The notes beneath the pieces were generated by a model, which saw only the letters and a program-made list of their open reading frames with translations, was not told where the DNA came from and made no database searches. From contig DXSD01000044.1 of NCBI GenBank assembly GCA_019410665.1, positions 1 through 16,382 on the forward strand: a stretch of DNA of 16,382 bases, written 5' to 3'. Every line of letters starts with the position of its first letter. Within the stretch, counting starts at the first letter, position 1. Shown here in pieces: positions 13,734 to 16,382 of the stretch. Source of the stretch: Fusobacterium sp. Lineage in GTDB: Bacteria > Fusobacteriota > Fusobacteriia > Fusobacteriales > Fusobacteriaceae. The position numbers were made by a program, and so were the translations under genes.

Positions 13734-14720
13734 ATGAGATTAGCTATATGGAGTGTAACAAGAGGAGCAGGAAGAGTAGCTAAAAAAATTGGTGAAAAAC
13801 TTGGTGGAGATATATATACTCTGAAAAAATTTAATATAGATAAAACTATACAGATAGAAAATTTTACTGAGGAGTTGGCAACTAAATTTAATAGCTATGA
13901 TGGACATATATTTATAATGGCTACAGGGATAGTTATTAGAAAGATAGCACCCCTTATAAAGAGTAAAGATATTGACCCTGCTGTACTGGTAATAGATGAG
14001 GGAGAGAATTTTGTAATCTCCCTCCTATCTGGGCATATTGGTGGAGCTAATGATTTAACTTATAAGGTTGCTCAAACTTGCTCTCTACTCCCAATCATAA
14101 CAACAAGTTCAGATGTTACAGGAAAAATAGCTATAGATACATTAGCAGAGAAATTAAATTGTGAAATGGAGTCTTTAAAAAAAGCTAAGGAATTAACTTC
14201 TCTTATAGTTGACAATAAAAATGTTGAAATTTTACTTCCTAAAAATGTAAAAGTAGGAGAAGGGGAAAATTCTTCTGGGGTAGTAGTGGTTTCAAATAAA
14301 AAAAATATAGATATAATGAGATTATATCCTAAGAATATTATTATAGGTATTGGTTGTAGGAGAGGAACAACTAAAGAGGATATAAAAAAAGCTGTAGATG
14401 AAGTTATGGAAAAACATAATTTAGCTTATGAAAGTATTAAAAAGATTGCCACTGTAGATGTTAAAGCTGATGAAGTTGGATTAATTGACTTTGCTAGAGA
14501 ATTAAAAAAGGAACTTATAATTATTTCTCGGGAAGATATAAAAAAAGTAGAAAATAGATTTAAAGGTTCTGACTTTGTAAAAAAACAGATAGGAGTAAGC
14601 TGTGTTTCAGAACCTTGTGCTCTATTAGCTTCTAATGGCAATGGAAAATTTTTAGAGCAAAAACATATACACAATGGAATAACAATATCAATTTATGAGG
14701 AGAAATTTGGAGATGAATAA
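13734..14720 (+). CDS. cbiG: Cobalt-precorrin-5A hydrolase CbiG
   Basis: Opens the delta-lactone ring of cobalt-precorrin-5A and releases the two-carbon fragment as acetaldehyde. The 328 residues have the usual three parts: an N-terminal domain (GHIFIMATGIVIRKIAP, 57-73; LLSGHIGGANDL, 97-108), a linker segment with little conservation (about 140-200), and the C-terminal CbiG/CobE domain with IGIGCRRGTTKEDI (204-217), VDVKADEVGL (241-250) and GVSCVSEPCALLAS (287-300). AGAGGT precedes the ATG by seven bases. The last codons overlap the start of cbiH by eight bases. Confidence 0.95.
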   Translation: MRLAIWSVTRGAGRVAKKIGEKLGGDIYTLKKFNIDKTIQIENFTEELATKFNSYDGHIFIMATGIVIRKIAPLIKSKDIDPAVLVIDEGENFVISLLSGHIGGANDLTYKVAQTCSLLPIITTSSDVTGKIAIDTLAEKLNCEMESLKKAKELTSLIVDNKNVEILLPKNVKVGEGENSSGVVVVSNKKNIDIMRLYPKNIIIGIGCRRGTTKEDIKKAVDEVMEKHNLAYESIKKIATVDVKADEVGLIDFARELKKELIIISREDIKKVENRFKGSDFVKKQIGVSCVSEPCALLASNGNGKFLEQKHIHNGITISIYEEKFGDE

Positions 14721-15444
14721 AGGAAAAATATATGTAGTAGGAATTGGACCAGGAAATATGGAGGATATAAGTGTAAGAGCTTATAGAGTTCTTAAAAATG
14801 TAGATATAATAGCTGGTTATATAACATATGTAGATTTAGTTAAAGATGAGTTTAAAGAGAAAGAGTTCTATGTATCTGGAATGAAAAAAGAGATAGATAG
14901 ATGTGAAAAAGTTTTAGAATTAGCTAAAGAGGGTAAAAGTGTAGCCTTAATCAGTAGTGGAGATGCTGGTATTTATGGTATGGCAGGAATAATGATAGAG
15001 GTAGCACTAGGAAGTGGAATAGAGGTAGAAGTTGTTCCAGGAATTACATCTTCAGTAGCTGGAGCTGCTCTTGTTGGAGCTCCTCTTATGCATGACCAAG
15101 CTGTAATAAGCTTAAGTGACCTACTTACTGATTGGGATGTTATTACTAAGAGAATAGATAGAGCTAGTGAAGGAGATTTTGTAATCTCTCTATACAATCC
15201 AAAAAGTAAAGGAAGAACAGAGCAGATAGTTGAAGCTAGAGAGATAATGTTAAGACACAAAGCTCCAACAACTCCAGTAGCTTTATTAAGACATGTAGGA
15301 AGAGAGGATCAAAACTATACATTAACTAACTTAGAAGAGATGTTAACTCATGAGATAGATATGTTTACAGTAGTAATAGTTGGAAACTCTAAAACATATA
15401 TTAAAGAGGGTAGAATGATAACTCCTAGAGGATATCATCTATGA
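14713..15444 (+). CDS. cbiH: Cobalt-factor III / cobalt-precorrin-3 C17-methyltransferase CbiH
   Basis: Methylates C17 and drives ring contraction with lactone formation. The 243-residue protein has GIGPGN (10-15), IIAGYITYVDLV (32-43), SSGDAGIYGMAG (81-92), VEVVPGITSS (105-114), LVGAPLMHD (120-128), SLSDLLTDW (133-141) and YNPKSKGR (161-168), all typical of CbiH/CobJ. An ATG at 14695 is also in frame, but AGGAG (14698-14702) lies after it and ten bases before the ATG at 14713, which also gives the natural family N-terminus. The C-terminal iron-sulfur extension found in some CbiH homologues is absent. The stop overlaps cbiJ by ATGA. Confidence 0.95.
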   Translation: MNKGKIYVVGIGPGNMEDISVRAYRVLKNVDIIAGYITYVDLVKDEFKEKEFYVSGMKKEIDRCEKVLELAKEGKSVALISSGDAGIYGMAGIMIEVALGSGIEVEVVPGITSSVAGAALVGAPLMHDQAVISLSDLLTDWDVITKRIDRASEGDFVISLYNPKSKGRTEQIVEAREIMLRHKAPTTPVALLRHVGREDQNYTLTNLEEMLTHEIDMFTVVIVGNSKTYIKEGRMITPRGYHL

Positions 15445-16190
15445 TTTGGGTAATTGGTGGTACTAAGGATTCAAGAGATTTTCTTGAAAAAATAGTAAAT
15501 AGTACTACTGATATTATTGTGACAACAGCTACAGAGTATGGAGGAAAACTTTTAGAAAACTTACCTTTAAAAGTTGTATGTAAAAAACTTACCTATCCTA
15601 TGATGCTTGAGTTTATAGAGAGTGAAAAGATTGATAAAATAGTTGATCTATCTCATCCCTATGCTGTGGAGGTGTCTCAGAATGCTCTACAGGCAAGTAA
15701 GGAGAAGGGGATAGAATATTTTAGATTTGAAAGGGAGGAAACCTCTTTTCTCCCTAAAAAATATAGAGAATTTGAGAAAATAGAGAGTGTTATAGATTAT
15801 CTAGAGAGGGTAGAGGGAAATATATTAGTAACTTTAGGAAGCAATAACATTCCTCATTTTTCTACTATGAAAAATCTAAATAACTGTTATTTTAGAATTT
15901 TACCTAAGTGGGATATGGTAAAAAGATGTGAAGATGTGGGGATACTCCCTAAGAATATAATAGCTATGCAAGGACCATTTAGTAAAAATATGAATAGAGC
16001 TATGATAGAGCAGTATGATATTAAATACCTTGTAACTAAACAAGCTGGAGATACAGGGGGAGAAAAGGAGAAGATTGAGTCTGCTGATGAAATGGGAGTA
16101 GAGGTAATATTTCTTACTCGTCCTAAGATAGAGTATCCAAATTGCTATAATAATATTGATAACTTAATGGAAGCAATCAAAAGTTTATAG
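15441..16190 (+). CDS. cbiJ: Cobalt-precorrin-6A reductase CbiJ
   Basis: NAD(P)H-dependent reduction of the macrocycle of cobalt-precorrin-6A before C5 and C15 methylation. The 249-residue protein begins with the nucleotide-binding turn VIGGTKDSRDF (4-14). It has VDLSHPYAVEVSQNA (68-82), the most typical CbiJ/CobK block, LGSNN (132-136), AMQGPFSKNMN (175-185) and TKQAGDTGG (199-207), whose Lys and Gly residues bind cofactor and substrate. The ATG overlaps the cbiH stop as ATGA. It is the last gene of the operon; a strong terminator follows 18 bases after its stop. Confidence 0.95.
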   Translation: MIWVIGGTKDSRDFLEKIVNSTTDIIVTTATEYGGKLLENLPLKVVCKKLTYPMMLEFIESEKIDKIVDLSHPYAVEVSQNALQASKEKGIEYFRFEREETSFLPKKYREFEKIESVIDYLERVEGNILVTLGSNNIPHFSTMKNLNNCYFRILPKWDMVKRCEDVGILPKNIIAMQGPFSKNMNRAMIEQYDIKYLVTKQAGDTGGEKEKIESADEMGVEVIFLTRPKIEYPNCYNNIDNLMEAIKSL

Positions 16191-16208
16191 AGTTATTAGG
16201 AAAGATGA

Positions 16209-16260
16209 GGGAAAAAATTACTACAATCTTTTGATAAGATAAGTGATTTTTTTCCTTTTT
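16209..16260 (+). terminator. Intrinsic terminator of the cobalamin operon
   Basis: GGGAAAAAATTACT (16209-16222) pairs with AGTGATTTTTTTCC (16242-16255) over 14 bases with two G-U pairs. Inside, ATCTT (16226-16230) and AAGAT (16236-16240) form a top stem with loop TTGAT. A TTTTT tail (16256-16260) follows. It begins 18 bases after the cbiJ stop and fits a rho-independent terminator well. Confidence 0.88.
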
Positions 16261-16297
16261 ATATTATTCTAATTTAAGATTTATAATATTTTCTTAC

Positions 16298-16326
16298 TTT
16301 ATATTTTAATTAATAAATGATATAAT
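16298..16326 (+). promoter_or_regulatory. Extended -10 promoter for the gene at 16361
   Basis: TGATATAAT (16318-16326) is a perfect extended -10 (TGnTATAAT). The -35 region is weak: TTTATA at 16298-16303 is spaced 17 bases away. An extended -10 can make up for this. Transcription would begin near 16333, after the operon terminator, so the next gene is a separate unit. Confidence 0.6.
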
Positions 16327-16360
16327 GAAGACTAAGAAGAATATTTGAGGTGAAATTAAG

Positions 16361-16382
16361 ATGATAGAATCAATATCAGTAA
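16361..16382 (+). CDS. Start of an unidentified gene, cut by the window end
   Basis: The ATG at 16361 follows GAGGTGA (16347-16353) at seven bases and a good promoter. Only seven codons are visible (MIESISV). The opening recalls the N-terminus of YifB/ComM-type magnesium-chelatase-like proteins, but seven residues cannot support an identification. Confidence 0.5.

Noticed and set aside
14695..14712. Longer CbiH from the ATG at 14695
   Set aside because: AGGAG lies after this ATG and correctly spaced for the ATG at 14713, where the family N-terminus begins.
16231..16260. Promoter from the TTGATA at 16231
   Set aside because: No -10 box lies 16-18 bases downstream, and the hexamer is the loop of the operon terminator.

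Overview
The window is strongly AT-rich. Its codon use favours AGA, TTA and ATA, its genes are tightly packed, and it carries an oxygen-independent (anaerobic, early cobalt insertion) cobalamin gene set. This suits a strictly anaerobic, low-GC bacterium. The gene content and style look most like Fusobacteriaceae (Fusobacterium or Cetobacterium); a clostridial host cannot be excluded from sequence alone.

Layout. (1) Positions 1-2003, plus strand: the 3' part of a D12-class adenine-specific DNA methyltransferase, overlapped by a gene for an HNH endonuclease. This is probably a type II restriction-modification pair. (2) A hairpin at 2006-2043 separates this pair from a small convergent minus-strand gene of unknown function (2048-2317). 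(3) Positions 2318-2832 hold no gene. They carry a minus-strand promoter with an internal dyad, a second AT-rich dyad, a near-consensus plus-strand promoter (2457-2486), a cobalamin riboswitch (about 2507-2690) and a branched intrinsic terminator (2711-2818) just ahead of the first cobalamin gene. (4) Positions 2833-16190 form one long operon: cbiP, cbiB, [P-loop kinase, GNAT], cobD, cbiA, cbiC, cbiD, cbiE, [second GNAT], cbiT, cbiL, cbiF, cbiG, cbiH, cbiJ. Most junctions overlap or are separated by fewer than 30 bases. (5) A terminator at 16209-16260 closes the operon. A promoter with an extended -10 then leads to the first seven codons of another gene at 16361.

How the genes work together. 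CbiL, CbiH, CbiF, CbiG, CbiD, CbiJ, CbiE, CbiT and CbiC convert cobalt-precorrin-2 to cobyrinate. CbiA and CbiP amidate it to cobyrate. CobD makes (R)-1-amino-2-propanol phosphate from threonine phosphate, and CbiB attaches it. Genes for the cobaltochelatase, adenosyltransferase and nucleotide-loop assembly (CobU/CobS/CobT) are not in the window. Synthesis should be switched off by cobalamin through the riboswitch and leader terminator.

The main oddities are as follows. cbiE has no ATG, GTG or TTG start and seems to begin at CTG, or to be reached by slippage from cbiD. Three genes with no known cobalamin role are embedded in the operon. The leader terminator encloses two sub-hairpins. I see no rRNA, tRNA, CRISPR array or insertion sequence.
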